A stretch of DNA of 64,000 bases. It comes from SG8-30 sp963710135. GTDB lineage: Bacteria; Pseudomonadota; Gammaproteobacteria; Steroidobacterales; Steroidobacteraceae. This document shows positions 1 to 9,106 of this stretch, one piece after another; position 1 is the first letter of the stretch, and every line of letters begins with the position of its first letter. The DNA is taken from positions 496,001 through 560,000 of the forward strand of contig CAVPYY010000006.1 in the NCBI GenBank assembly GCA_963710135.1, in the 5' to 3' direction. Below the pieces are notes generated by a model. It ran no database searches, had not been told where the DNA came from, and saw only the letters and a program-made list of their open reading frames with translations. Both the position numbers and the translations under genes were made by a program.

Positions 1-7
1 CCGCAGA

Positions 8-700
8 TCAAGGCAGCTCGAGCACCTGCTTCGCCAGGGGAATCGTGAGCCGCCGCTGGGTGGCGAGCGATGCCGCGTCGAGCCGGTCCAGCAGGCGGCA
101 GAGCGCGCCGAAATCGCGCGGGGCGTGACGCTGCAGGAACGCCAGCGTCTCCGGCGGCAGCTCGAGCCCCAGCGCATGCGCCCTGCCCAGCAGGGCGTCC
201 CCCTGCTCGGCCTCCGGCAGCGGCTTCAGCACGTGCTGGCTGGCGGCGCTGAAACGCGAGGCCAGGTCGGCCAGCCCGAAAGGTACGCGCGCGGGCAGGT
301 TCAGGGCCGACAGCACCAGCCGCCCGCCCTGCTCCTGCAGTTCGTTGTGCAGGGAGAACAGGGCGCGTTCCCAGCCGGCATTCCCGGCGACCCGGTCGAC
401 GTCGTCGAGCAGCACGGCGTCGAGGCGCTCGTAGTTCGCAAGCAGCGCCGGCCCGGCCGCCATCGTGCGCGCCAGCGGCACGTACGCGACGGGATGCCCG
501 TGATCACCGAGCCGTACGCAGGTTGCCTGCAGCAGGTGGGTCTTGCCGGCACCCGCCGGGCCGGCTATCCAAAGCACCGGCTGCCGCGGACCCGTCCGGA
601 GGGCGCACAGCTCTTCCACCGCGGCGAGATTGCTGCCGGCGCGAAATGTCTCGAAGCGCGACGACACTTCGAGCTGCACGCCGAGGGGCAGCTGCTGCAT
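8..700 (-). CDS. hda: DnaA inactivator Hda
   Basis: DnaA-homologous AAA+ protein of 230 aa that, in the known family, binds the DNA-loaded sliding clamp and promotes hydrolysis of DnaA-bound ATP after replication starts. The N-terminus has QLPL at residues 3-6, matching the clamp-binding motif found at the Hda N-terminus. Walker A GPAGAGKT lies at 47-54 and a Walker B-like LLDDVD near residue 96. There is no C-terminal DnaA box-binding domain, which separates it from DnaA. It is the last gene of the minus-strand run DUF2066-pgsA-hda, 5 bp after pgsA. The gene is complete, with its stop at the left edge of the window. Confidence 0.9.
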   Translation of the reverse strand: MQQLPLGVQLEVSSRFETFRAGSNLAAVEELCALRTGPRQPVLWIAGPAGAGKTHLLQATCVRLGDHGHPVAYVPLARTMAAGPALLANYERLDAVLLDDVDRVAGNAGWERALFSLHNELQEQGGRLVLSALNLPARVPFGLADLASRFSAASQHVLKPLPEAEQGDALLGRAHALGLELPPETLAFLQRHAPRDFGALCRLLDRLDAASLATQRRLTIPLAKQVLELP

Positions 701-705
701 GCGTC

Positions 706-1272
706 TCAGGCCAGCCGGCGGCGTTCGCGCGACACGGCGATCGCCTTGCGGGTGTAGATCGAGACGTAGTCGATGCCGCTGACGACGGTGGTGACGAACA
801 TGGCCGCGCCAAGCACGATCACCACGCTGCCGGGCACCAGCGTGCTGGCCGCGTTCGCGATGACCATGAGAACGTACACGAGTTGCAGGACCGTATTCAG
901 CTTGCTCGGCAGCGTCGGGCGGCCCTCCAGTGGCCCGAACAGCGCCCGGTACACTGCGGCACCACCGGCGATCACCAGGTCACGCGCCACCGCCACCGCG
1001 GCCAGCCAGAACGGCACCATGCCAAGCACCGTGAGGGTGATGAAGACGCTGACCAGCAGCAGCTTGTCGGCAACGGGATCGAGGATCTTGCCCAGCTCGG
1101 TGGTCCACTCGAAGCGCTTCGCCAGGTACCCGTCCAGACCGTCGGAAACCGCCGCGACCAGAAACAGCAGCAGCGTCCAGCCGTAGCGCTCGTCGATCAG
1201 CGTCCAGACGACCGGGACTGTCAGCAGGATCCGCAGTACGCAGATGAGATTTGGAATGCTGGAGAGGGTCAC
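706..1272 (-). CDS. pgsA: CDP-diacylglycerol-glycerol-3-phosphate 3-phosphatidyltransferase
   Basis: Integral inner-membrane enzyme, 188 aa, that makes phosphatidylglycerophosphate from CDP-diacylglycerol and glycerol-3-phosphate, the committed step to phosphatidylglycerol and cardiolipin. The CDP-alcohol phosphotransferase signature is visible: D44, D47-G48, A51, G61, D65 and D69, inside several hydrophobic segments. The usual Arg after A51 is Lys followed by Arg (AKR). The start is GTG and overlaps the stop of the upstream DUF2066 gene by 4 bp (GTGA), indicating translational coupling. The family also contains other CDP-alcohol transferases; length and neighbourhood favour PgsA. Confidence 0.85.
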   Translation of the reverse strand: MTLSSIPNLICVLRILLTVPVVWTLIDERYGWTLLLFLVAAVSDGLDGYLAKRFEWTTELGKILDPVADKLLLVSVFITLTVLGMVPFWLAAVAVARDLVIAGGAAVYRALFGPLEGRPTLPSKLNTVLQLVYVLMVIANAASTLVPGSVVIVLGAAMFVTTVVSGIDYVSIYTRKAIAVSRERRRLA

Positions 1273-2282
1273 GGCTGCCAGCGGAAAACATAGTCGCCTT
1301 CTGGCTGTGGCCGCAGCCGCCGGTCTGACTGCAAGGCGCGCAGCAGCGCCGCCGCGTCACCCCGCACGGTGACCGCGAACACGACGCTGTCCGGGCCGAC
1401 CTCGCGAACCGTCAGGTCGCGCACCGCGGAGACCGAGCCGAGATACGACGACGCGGCCGTGAAGTCAGCGGCGCTGTTCACGCCCAGCAAGGTCAGCATG
1501 ACGTCCGCCGCGCTCGCGCCGGGCGCCGAGGCGTAGGTCTGCGCGTAGCGGTCCGCCGCGAGATGCACCCCCGCGTCCAGACCGCCGCGCGCCTGGAAGC
1601 TGCCCCCGGCGCCGGCGAAGCTCCAGTCGATGACGTAGCTGCCTCCCATCGGGCGGGCCTGGCCGACCAGGGCGCCCTGCAGGCCGGCCTCGCGCGCCGC
1701 CGCCGCCAGCGCGGCAAGGTCGCCCGCCCAGACCTGCTGCAGACGTTCGCGTCCAGCCTGAGAGCCCGCCGGCCAGCGCAGCGGCAGCCCGCGCTGCGCG
1801 GCGGCCGCCTCGACGGCGGCCCGTTCCGGCGCGTTGGAGGCGGCCGTGACCAGTTCGATGGCCCCACCCCGGTCCAGCGCCAGCCACACCTCGGTGACCG
1901 GGCGCTCGCTGCCCCAGTAGGGCAAGCCGGCGGCGGCGACGGCGCTGTCCAGCGCGTCCCGGTCGAAGACGATCGCCAGCCGGCCGCCGGCCACGCGCCG
2001 ATAGGAGCGCACGTAGCGGACCGGATCCTGCAACAGCGGGGCGACCGCGGGCAGACCGGCGGCATCCCGCCGTCCGGTGATCCGCACCAGCACGTCAGCA
2101 AGCCCGGCCGCGAACTGCTCGGACTGGGTGAGCCCCGCCGCCGGCACCTCGGCCAGGTAGAGGTTGGGCAGGTTCTCGGCCGCGGCCGCGCCGGCCAGCA
2201 GGGCCAGCCCCAGCGACAGACCGGCGGCAGCCGATGCAATGCGAAGCCGCGGCCGGGGCTGATCGGGACTCGATTCGTGCAT
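1269..2282 (-). CDS. DUF2066 domain-containing protein
   Basis: Conserved protein of unknown function that in many gammaproteobacteria sits divergently from purM and upstream of hda; the neighbourhood here is the same. Residues about 14-35 form a signal peptide (Ala/Leu-rich, ending AAAAE), so it is probably exported to the periplasm. The body is Ala/Arg-rich with a region resembling DUF2066. I chose the ATG at 2282 because AGGAAG lies just upstream of it; a GTG at 2300 would add six residues without a better ribosome site. It overlaps pgsA by 4 bp. Confidence 0.8.
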   Translation of the reverse strand: MHESSPDQPRPRLRIASAAAGLSLGLALLAGAAAAENLPNLYLAEVPAAGLTQSEQFAAGLADVLVRITGRRDAAGLPAVAPLLQDPVRYVRSYRRVAGGRLAIVFDRDALDSAVAAAGLPYWGSERPVTEVWLALDRGGAIELVTAASNAPERAAVEAAAAQRGLPLRWPAGSQAGRERLQQVWAGDLAALAAAAREAGLQGALVGQARPMGGSYVIDWSFAGAGGSFQARGGLDAGVHLAADRYAQTYASAPGASAADVMLTLLGVNSAADFTAASSYLGSVSAVRDLTVREVGPDSVVFAVTVRGDAAALLRALQSDRRLRPQPEGDYVFRWQP

Positions 2283-2330
2283 GCGTCTTCCTGCCAGCAC
2301 CTGGACCCGGGCACCATGTCCGGGCCGAGG

Positions 2331-2336
2331 TACAAT
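2331..2336 (+). promoter_or_regulatory. candidate -10 element for purM
   Basis: TACAAT lies 50 bp upstream of the purM start in the gap between divergent DUF2066 and purM. No convincing -35 hexamer sits 16-18 bp upstream, so this is only a candidate. Confidence 0.3.
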
Positions 2337-2386
2337 ATTAGCTCACCCCGCGCGCCTGGCCGCGCCCAGACCTCACCAGGGCCCGC

Positions 2387-3415
2387 ATGAACGACAGACC
2401 CTCCCTGACCTATCGGGACGCCGGCGTCGATATCGACGCCGGCGAGGCGCTGGTGGAGCGCATTGCGCCACACGTCCGGCGCACCCGCCGCGCCGGGGTG
2501 CTGGGCGGGCTTGGCGGCTTTGGAGCGCTGTTCGAGTTGCCGGTGGGGCGCTGGCGGCAACCCGTGCTGGTCTCCGGCACCGACGGCGTCGGCACGAAGC
2601 TGCGCCTCGCGCTGGACACTGGCCGGCATGACGGAGTGGGTATCGACCTGGTCGCGATGTGCGTCAACGACGTGCTGGTGCAGGGCGCCGAGCCGCTGTT
2701 CTTTCTCGACTACTACGCGACCGGCCGCCTGGACGTCGACGTGGCCGAGCGGGTCATCGCCGGAATCGCCGAAGGATGCGTCCAGGCCGGCTGCGCGCTG
2801 GTCGGCGGCGAGACGGCGGAGATGCCCGGGATGTACCACGGTCCCGACTACGACCTGGCAGGGTTCTGCGTCGGGGTGGTCGAGAAGTCCCGCATCCTGG
2901 ACGGCGCCGCGACCCGCTCGGGCGATGCCGTCATCGGACTGGCCTCGTCGGGCCCGCACTCGAACGGATTCTCGCTGATCCGCAAGCTGCTGGCCGTCAC
3001 CGGCGCCGATGAGGGCACCCGCATCGGCGACGCGTCCCTGTACGACCTGTTGCTCGCGCCGACGCGTATCTACGTCCGCGCGGTGCTGCCGCTGCTCGAG
3101 TCGCCCGACATTCACGGCATCGCTCACATCACGGGGGGCGGCCTGCTGGAGAACATCCCGCGGGTCCTGCCGGAAGGCCTCGGAGTCCGCCTCCAGCGCG
3201 CCGCGTGGCATCCCGCCCCGCTGTGGGACTGGATCCAGCGCAGTGGCAATATCGCCGACGGCGAGATGCACCGGACCTTCAACTGCGGGATCGGCATGAC
3301 ACTGCAGGTGGCGCCCGGCGCTGCCGGGCGCGTCGTCGAGGCGCTCTGCGCGAGCGGCGAGGACGCGCGGATCATCGGCGAGGTGACCGCGAGGCCCGGG
3401 GTCGTCATCGAGTGA
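2387..3415 (+). CDS. purM: phosphoribosylformylglycinamidine cyclo-ligase (AIR synthetase)
   Basis: Fifth step of purine synthesis: ATP-dependent ring closure of FGAM to aminoimidazole ribonucleotide in the cytoplasm. At 342 aa it has the usual family length. Family motifs are present: SGTDGVGTKL near residues 64-73, GGETAEMPGMY near 140-150 and HITGGGLLENIPR near 245-257. The stop codon overlaps the GTG start of purN (GTGA), so purM and purN are translationally coupled. Confidence 0.96.
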   Translation: MNDRPSLTYRDAGVDIDAGEALVERIAPHVRRTRRAGVLGGLGGFGALFELPVGRWRQPVLVSGTDGVGTKLRLALDTGRHDGVGIDLVAMCVNDVLVQGAEPLFFLDYYATGRLDVDVAERVIAGIAEGCVQAGCALVGGETAEMPGMYHGPDYDLAGFCVGVVEKSRILDGAATRSGDAVIGLASSGPHSNGFSLIRKLLAVTGADEGTRIGDASLYDLLLAPTRIYVRAVLPLLESPDIHGIAHITGGGLLENIPRVLPEGLGVRLQRAAWHPAPLWDWIQRSGNIADGEMHRTFNCGIGMTLQVAPGAAGRVVEALCASGEDARIIGEVTARPGVVIE

Positions 3416-4065
3416 CTGCCCGGCCGCTCTCGATCGTCGTGCTGATTTCCGGCGAGGGCACCAACATGGAGGCCGTGGCGCACGCCTGCCGGGAGGGCCG
3501 GGTGCGCGCGCGGGTCAGTGCGGTGGTCAGCGATCGCGAACGGGCCGGCGGGCTGGCGCGCGCGGCGCGACTCGGCATTCCAACCGAGCTGCTACCGGCC
3601 GAGGGTCATTCCGATCGGGCCGCCTACGGCGATGCGCTGGCCGCGCTCGTCGGCGGCCACTCGCCCGATCTGGTGCTGCTGGCCGGGTTCATGCGCATCC
3701 TGGCGCCCCGCTTCATCGCCCGTTTCGGGGACCGGTTGCTCAACATCCACCCCTCCCTGCTGCCCGCCTACCCGGGCCTCGCGACGCACCGGCGGGTGCT
3801 CGAGGCGGGCGAGCACTTTCACGGCTGCACCGTGCATTTCGTCACCGACCAGCTCGACGCCGGGCCGGCGGTCATCCAGGCGCGCCTTGCGGTCGCGCCG
3901 CAGGACACGGAACAGACGCTTTCAGCGCGCGTTCAGCGATGGGAACACATCATCTTTCCCGAGGCTGCGGGCTGGTTCGCCGAGGGACGCCTGTCGTGCC
4001 GCGATGGCGCCGCCTGGCTCGACGGCGTGCGGCTGGAGGAGCCGATCTTGAGGACAGAAGCATGA
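3412..4065 (+). CDS. purN: phosphoribosylglycinamide formyltransferase
   Basis: Third step of purine synthesis: transfers a formyl group from 10-formyl-THF to GAR. The catalytic triad of the family is visible as N111 and H113 (NIHPSLLP) and D149 (DAGP). The substrate loop near the N-terminus reads SGEGTNMEA. The GTG start at 3412 overlaps the purM stop and gives 217 aa, the normal family length; the open frame continues upstream inside purM but without homology. The stop overlaps the start of the DUF3108 gene by 4 bp. Confidence 0.95.
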   Translation: MTARPLSIVVLISGEGTNMEAVAHACREGRVRARVSAVVSDRERAGGLARAARLGIPTELLPAEGHSDRAAYGDALAALVGGHSPDLVLLAGFMRILAPRFIARFGDRLLNIHPSLLPAYPGLATHRRVLEAGEHFHGCTVHFVTDQLDAGPAVIQARLAVAPQDTEQTLSARVQRWEHIIFPEAAGWFAEGRLSCRDGAAWLDGVRLEEPILRTEA

Positions 4066-4796
4066 ACGGATTGATGCGGGCCGGCTGGCTGACACTGACC
4101 CTCGCCCTGGGGCTGCCCGGCACGTCGCTGGCCGCGCCTGACGCGGCCCTCACGCCGTTCTCCGCCGAGTACAGCGTGCGGTACGCCAGCTTCAAGGTAG
4201 GTGACAGCCGCTTCGAGCTGAAGCGAGGCAGCAGCCCCACCGACTGGATCTTCGAGTCCCGCGCGGACGCGACCGGACTTGCGCGACTGTTCGCCAGCGG
4301 TGCCTTGGTCCAGACCAGCTGGATGAAGGTGGACGGCACGAACGTCAGGCCGCAGCGCTTCAGCTTCAACGACGGCATGCAGAAGTCCGACGAGGACATC
4401 TCGCTCGACTTCGACTGGGCGGCCGGCCGGGTCAGCGGAACCGCCAAGGGCAAGCCGGTCGACGCCGCGACGACCGCGGGCCTGCAGGATCCGGGATCAA
4501 TCCAGATCGCCACCATGCTGGCGCTGCTCAGCGGGCGGCAGCCCGGCGCCATCCCGATGATCGACGGCGCGAAGATCAAGGTCTACGACTACATCCTGGT
4601 GCGCCGCGAGCGCCTCGACACCCCAGCCGGCTCCTTCGACACGGTGGTCTACACCAGCCAGGGGCGCGGCAGCCAGCGCATCGCCACCATGTGGCTCGCG
4701 CCGGAGCTGGACTTCATGCCGGTCCAGCTGGAACAGCACCGCAAGGGCAAACGGACCTTCGGCATGTACCTGAAGAAGTACCGCGCGCTGGAGTAG
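4062..4796 (+). CDS. DUF3108 domain-containing exported protein
   Basis: Conserved protein of unknown function, 244 aa, commonly found after purMN in gammaproteobacteria. It starts with a clear signal peptide (basic MNGLMRAG, hydrophobic stretch, cleavage near SLA-AP around residue 24), so it is likely periplasmic or at the outer membrane. The mature part is rich in beta-strand-like segments and fits DUF3108. The ATG overlaps the purN stop (ATGA). It ends directly against the convergent dcd gene, with no room for a conventional terminator. Confidence 0.8.
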   Translation: MNGLMRAGWLTLTLALGLPGTSLAAPDAALTPFSAEYSVRYASFKVGDSRFELKRGSSPTDWIFESRADATGLARLFASGALVQTSWMKVDGTNVRPQRFSFNDGMQKSDEDISLDFDWAAGRVSGTAKGKPVDAATTAGLQDPGSIQIATMLALLSGRQPGAIPMIDGAKIKVYDYILVRRERLDTPAGSFDTVVYTSQGRGSQRIATMWLAPELDFMPVQLEQHRKGKRTFGMYLKKYRALE

Positions 4797-5363
4797 TCAG
4801 GTGCGCGGCAGCGTCACACCCTGCTGCCCCTGGTATTTTCCGCCGCGGTCCCGGTAAGAGGTCTCGCAGACCTCGTCCGACTCGAAGAAGAGCAGCTGGG
4901 CGACACCTTCATTGGCGTAGATCTTCGCCGGCAGCGGCGTGGTATTGGAAAACTCCAGCGTCACGTGACCCTCCCACTCCGGCTCCAGGGGGGTGACATT
5001 CACTATTATTCCGCAGCGCGCGTAGGTGCTCTTGCCGAGACAGACCACCATCGCGCTGCGCGGAATCCGGAAGTACTCGACGGTACGGGCCAGCGCGAAC
5101 GAATTCGGCGGGATGATGCAGATATCCGCCTTCTGGTCGACGAAGCTGTTGACGTCGAAATTCTTCGGGTCGACGATCGTCGAGTTGATGTTGGTGAAGA
5201 TCTTGAATTCGTCCGCGCAGCGCACGTCGTAGCCATAGCTCGAGGTTCCGTACGACACGATCCTGCGCCCGTCCACCGCGCGGACCTGCTCGGCGGCGAA
5301 CGGCTCGATCATGCCGTGCTGCTCGGCCATCCGGCGGATCCAGCGATCCGACTTGATGCTCAT
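4797..5363 (-). CDS. dcd: dCTP deaminase
   Basis: Deaminates dCTP to dUTP, supplying dUMP for thymidylate synthesis; a cytoplasmic homotrimer related to dUTPase. The 188-aa length is exact for the family. Conserved blocks are seen: SYGYDVR near residue 42, GKSTYARCG near 110 and the catalytic GHVTLEFSN block near 136, with the C-terminal GKYQGQQGVTLP tail that closes over the nucleotide. It follows mrp on the minus strand with a 4-bp overlap (ATGA), a neighbourhood often seen in gammaproteobacteria. Confidence 0.95.
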   Translation of the reverse strand: MSIKSDRWIRRMAEQHGMIEPFAAEQVRAVDGRRIVSYGTSSYGYDVRCADEFKIFTNINSTIVDPKNFDVNSFVDQKADICIIPPNSFALARTVEYFRIPRSAMVVCLGKSTYARCGIIVNVTPLEPEWEGHVTLEFSNTTPLPAKIYANEGVAQLLFFESDEVCETSYRDRGGKYQGQQGVTLPRT

Positions 5364-6454
5364 GCGTCGTCCTCGATGCTGATGTTCGGAAACGCCGCGG
5401 CGCGGCCCGCGGCAGCCAGCGACAGCTGCGCCGCGGCGCGCCTGGCGATCTGCAGGTAGGCGCTCGCGGCCGGCGAATCCGGGTCGCCGACGACGGTCGG
5501 TCGGCCGGCATCGGCCAGCTCGCGGATCCGGAGCGACAGCGGCAGTTCACCGAGCAGCGGCGCGCCGTACTGCTCGGCCATGCGCCGGCCGCCGCCCTCG
5601 CCAAAGACGTGCGAGGCGTGCCCGCAGGCCGGGCAGACGTGCACGCTCATGTTCTCGACGATCCCGAGCACGGGGATGTTCACCTTGCGGAACATCTGCA
5701 GCCCTTTGCGCGCATCGAGCAGCGCGATGTCCTGCGGAGTGGTCACCACCACGGCGCCGCTTACCGGCACGCGCTGGGCCAGGGTCAGCTGGATGTCGCC
5801 GGTGCCCGGCGGCATGTCGACGACCAGGTAGTCGAGTTCGCCCCAGCGGGTGTCGCCGAGCAGCTGCGTCAAGGCCTGGGTCACCATGGGGCCGCGCCAC
5901 ACCATGGGTTGTTCCTCGTCGACCAGGAAGCCGATGGACATCACCTTGATGCCGTGGTTCTCCGGCGGGTCGAAGGTCTTGCCATCCGCGGTCGTCGGGC
6001 GCTGTCCCGCGAGGCCCATCATCCGCGGCTGACTGGGGCCGTAGATGTCGGCGTCGAGCAGGCCCACACGCGCACCCTGGGCGCGCAGGGCCAGCGCCAG
6101 GTTCGCCGCCACCGTCGACTTGCCGACGCCGCCCTTGCCGGAAGCCACGGCGATCACATTGGCCACGCCTGGCAGCGGCTTGACCGCGCGGTTGGCGACG
6201 AAGGCCGGGATGCGCGCGGACAGCTCGAGGGCGAACTCGCCCGGGTAGCCTCGACCCGCCAGATGGGCCGCCAGCGGTCCCCTCAGGGCGGCCTCGTAGC
6301 CGCCTATCGGGAAGCCGTAGCGCAGCGCGATGTGCAACCCGCCGGCGGTCGTGACCGACGCGACGGCGTCCGCGGCACCCAGCGACAGGCCGAGCGCCGG
6401 ATCGACGAATTCCGCGATCGTCGCAGCCAGCTGGTCATCGGACGGCAGGGACAT
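5360..6454 (-). CDS. apbC: Mrp/ApbC iron-sulfur cluster carrier ATPase
   Basis: P-loop ATPase that binds and transfers Fe-S clusters. Residues about 1-85 form the MIP18/DUF59-type domain, followed by the ParA-like domain with deviant Walker A GKGGVGKST at 106-114. A CPAC motif typical of cluster-binding Mrp proteins lies near residue 270. I chose the ATG at 6454 (364 aa, normal length); the same frame runs open further upstream to 7033, but that part overlaps the kinase gene on the other strand and has no Mrp homology. Coupled to dcd. Confidence 0.93.
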   Translation of the reverse strand: MSLPSDDQLAATIAEFVDPALGLSLGAADAVASVTTAGGLHIALRYGFPIGGYEAALRGPLAAHLAGRGYPGEFALELSARIPAFVANRAVKPLPGVANVIAVASGKGGVGKSTVAANLALALRAQGARVGLLDADIYGPSQPRMMGLAGQRPTTADGKTFDPPENHGIKVMSIGFLVDEEQPMVWRGPMVTQALTQLLGDTRWGELDYLVVDMPPGTGDIQLTLAQRVPVSGAVVVTTPQDIALLDARKGLQMFRKVNIPVLGIVENMSVHVCPACGHASHVFGEGGGRRMAEQYGAPLLGELPLSLRIRELADAGRPTVVGDPDSPAASAYLQIARRAAAQLSLAAAGRAAAFPNISIEDDA

Positions 6455-6652
6455 GCTTGCGTCTCCGGCGGGGGTCCGGGATTGTAGCGGAAGCACCACG
6501 CGGGCAGGCGCCGGCCCACCCCTGTGGCATACTTCGGCAGATAGAAAAGCGTTGGCGCGGCCGCCCGGGTCGACCGGAGGGCATTCACGTCCCGGGCTTG
6601 CCGGGCCGATGCGGGACGAGGCCGGCCGACGGCGACAGACCAAAGGACCTGG

Positions 6653-9091
6653 ATGGCACTTTTCAGCGCGTTCCGTGCCGATCGCCTGCTCGCAGAGATA
6701 CGCGACGCCGGCGATCCCGAGAGCCCCAAGGCCAAGCGCGCCCTGGAGAAGCTCAAGGGGCTCGGTCCCACCGCCATCGAACCGATCGTCGACGCGCTCG
6801 CCGCGGCCAACAAGCCCGAGACCATCGCGTTTGTCGACGTGCTCACCAGCCTGCTCGACAACAAGACCTTTCCGATCTACGCCAAGGCGCTGACGGAAGC
6901 CAATCCGCGGGCCGTGGCCGGGGTCGCCTGGGCGATGTGCTCGGCCCGCTCCTTCTCGCCGAACCTGCTGCTCGACCTGCTCGCCCAGCCGGGCGTTTCC
7001 AAGCCGGCGGTGCTGAACGTGATCGGCGCGCACAAGAGCCGCCTGAGCATGCGCGACCTGCTGAATGCGGCCTATGTCCAGGACACCGCCGAGAAGGCGG
7101 CGTTGTTCAAGATCATCGCCGAGATCGCCGACGAGGACTCGCTGGACGAATTACTGCCGCGGGTCGAGGGCAAGGATCCGATCGCCCGCATGCACATCAT
7201 CTCGGTGCTGTCCCGCTTCAACCAGCCACGCGTGCGCGCGGCCCTGCAGGCGACGCTGAAGGACCCGCACAAGCTGGTGCGGACCGCGGCACTGCAGGCC
7301 ATTGCCAGCATGCCGGGGGAGATCGACCCGGCGATGGTGGCGCCGCTGCTGCGCGACAGCGAAGTCGAGGTGCAGAACCAGGCAGTCGACCTGCTGTGCA
7401 AGTCGCGCCACCCCGATACGGTGCGGCACCTGGTGGACATCCTGCAGGACGAGTCCGAGTACACCCGCCGCGCCGCGGTCGAGGTGCTCAATGAGGTCGG
7501 CGATGAGCGCTCGATCAAGTTCCTGCTGAACGCCATCAAGGACAGCGACTGGTGGGTGCGCACCCGCGCCGCCGACGCGCTGGGCAAGATCGGTGGTCCA
7601 CGCGTCATCAACGCCGCGCTGTCGCTGGTCAATGACCGCGACGAGGACGTGCGCCGCACGGCCATCGAGATCCTCAACCAGACGCGCGACGAACGCGCGG
7701 TCAACCACTTGATCGAGGCGACCCGGGACAGCGACTGGTGGGTCAGCGAGCGCGCGGTGGACGCGCTCGGCGCCATGGCCAATCGCAAGGCCGTGCCGCG
7801 GCTGGTAGAGATGGTCAGCACCAACCCCAAGTCGATCGCCACCGTGGTGCGCGCCCTCGGCAAGATCGGCGATCCCCGCGCGATCGATGCGGTCTATGCC
7901 GCGCTGGACCGGACCGAGACCGACGCGCGGGTGTCGGCCGTCGAGGCACTGGTGAAGATGGCGGACGACCGCACGGTCGACGACATACAGTTGCGCCTGC
8001 AGCCGCTGATGACCTCGGTCGAGGACACGGTCTGCGCCGCGGCCCAGCGGGCCGTGGCAGAGCTCGACTCGAAGTTCGGTTCGTCGCTGGGCCGCAGCAT
8101 GCCATCGCTCACCGCCACGACCGGCAGCCGCTCGATGTCGCGCACGCCCAAGCCCGCGCCCCCGCCGCCGCCGGAGGGTCACGCCAAGACCCTGCTGGTC
8201 GAGCCCGCCGACGTCGCCAAGATCATTCACGCGGAAGAGGCCGCGTCGGCGACGATGGACATCAACGCCCTCAAGGAAGGAGACCTGCTGGAAGGCCGCT
8301 ACAAGTACATCGAGCGCATCGGGCGCGGCGCATTCGGCACCGTGCTGCTGTTCGAGGACACCGTCGTCCACGAGCGCCTGATCCTCAAGTTCCTCAACCC
8401 CAACGTCGCCCAGGACGAGGAGATGATGCAGCGTTTCGTGCACGAGCTGCGCTACAGCCGCAAGATCACGCATCCGCACGTCATCCGCATCTACGACTTC
8501 CTCAAGATCCGCGGGCTGTACGCCATCTCGATGGAGTACTTCGAGTCGCACACGCTCGGGGCAGAGATCATCGACGGCAAGCCCATGCCGATCGGCAAGG
8601 CGGTGCGCTACTGCGCGGACATCGCCAGCGGCATGACGGTCGCGCACAAGGCCGGGGTCGTGCATCGCGACCTCAAGCCCGCCAACGTGCTGATCAACGA
8701 CGAGGGACTGGTGAAGATCGTGGACTTCGGCGTGGCCGCGGTGCAGCGCGAGGGCGACACCCAGCTCACCAAGACCGGCTACGTGATCGGCTCGCCCAAG
8801 TACATGGCGCCCGAGCAGATCCTGGGCAAGAAGGTCGACATGCGCGCCGACGTCTACTCGCTCGGGGTGATCCTCTACGAGATGGTGACCGGCGGCCCGC
8901 CGTACCATCGGGGCGACCACATGTCGGTGATGTACCAGCACGTGCAGGGCAAGGCCCGGCCGCCGATCGAAGCCAACCCGGACCTGCCCCCGGCCCTGTC
9001 CGACCTGGTGACAAAGGCCATGGCCGTCGACAAGACCAAGCGCTTCCAGACCATGGAAGAACTGCGACTGGCGCTCGAGCCCTTCTTGTGA
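6653..9091 (+). CDS. HEAT-repeat / serine-threonine protein kinase fusion
   Basis: Soluble 812-aa protein with no visible signal peptide or membrane segment. Residues about 1-480 are a long run of HEAT/PBS-lyase-type helical repeats; DSDWWV followed by an RA.DALG block recurs at least twice, showing recent internal duplication. A Pro-rich linker (about 490-505) leads to a Hanks-type kinase (about 545-810). The glycine loop GRGAFGTV starts near 557, the ATP lysine is in LILKFL, HRDLKPAN is near 669, the DFG Asp near 690, and the APEQ segment follows, so all catalytic residues are present. AAAGGA precedes the ATG. It lies 15 bp upstream of pilT, in one direction with pilT and pilU. Regulation of pilus retraction by phosphorylation or scaffolding is my inference from position only. 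Confidence 0.9.
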   Translation: MALFSAFRADRLLAEIRDAGDPESPKAKRALEKLKGLGPTAIEPIVDALAAANKPETIAFVDVLTSLLDNKTFPIYAKALTEANPRAVAGVAWAMCSARSFSPNLLLDLLAQPGVSKPAVLNVIGAHKSRLSMRDLLNAAYVQDTAEKAALFKIIAEIADEDSLDELLPRVEGKDPIARMHIISVLSRFNQPRVRAALQATLKDPHKLVRTAALQAIASMPGEIDPAMVAPLLRDSEVEVQNQAVDLLCKSRHPDTVRHLVDILQDESEYTRRAAVEVLNEVGDERSIKFLLNAIKDSDWWVRTRAADALGKIGGPRVINAALSLVNDRDEDVRRTAIEILNQTRDERAVNHLIEATRDSDWWVSERAVDALGAMANRKAVPRLVEMVSTNPKSIATVVRALGKIGDPRAIDAVYAALDRTETDARVSAVEALVKMADDRTVDDIQLRLQPLMTSVEDTVCAAAQRAVAELDSKFGSSLGRSMPSLTATTGSRSMSRTPKPAPPPPPEGHAKTLLVEPADVAKIIHAEEAASATMDINALKEGDLLEGRYKYIERIGRGAFGTVLLFEDTVVHERLILKFLNPNVAQDEEMMQRFVHELRYSRKITHPHVIRIYDFLKIRGLYAISMEYFESHTLGAEIIDGKPMPIGKAVRYCADIASGMTVAHKAGVVHRDLKPANVLINDEGLVKIVDFGVAAVQREGDTQLTKTGYVIGSPKYMAPEQILGKKVDMRADVYSLGVILYEMVTGGPPYHRGDHMSVMYQHVQGKARPPIEANPDLPPALSDLVTKAMAVDKTKRFQTMEELRLALEPFL

Positions 9092-9106
9092 TTCACTTTT
9101 TCGTCA

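Noticed and set aside
1493..3271. Long antisense open frame over purM and DUF2066
   Set aside because: Composition artefact of GC-rich DNA; no family features, and both real genes are well supported.
5360..7033. Mrp with a 190-residue N-terminal extension
   Set aside because: The extension overlaps the kinase gene on the other strand and has no Mrp homology; ATG 6454 gives the family length.
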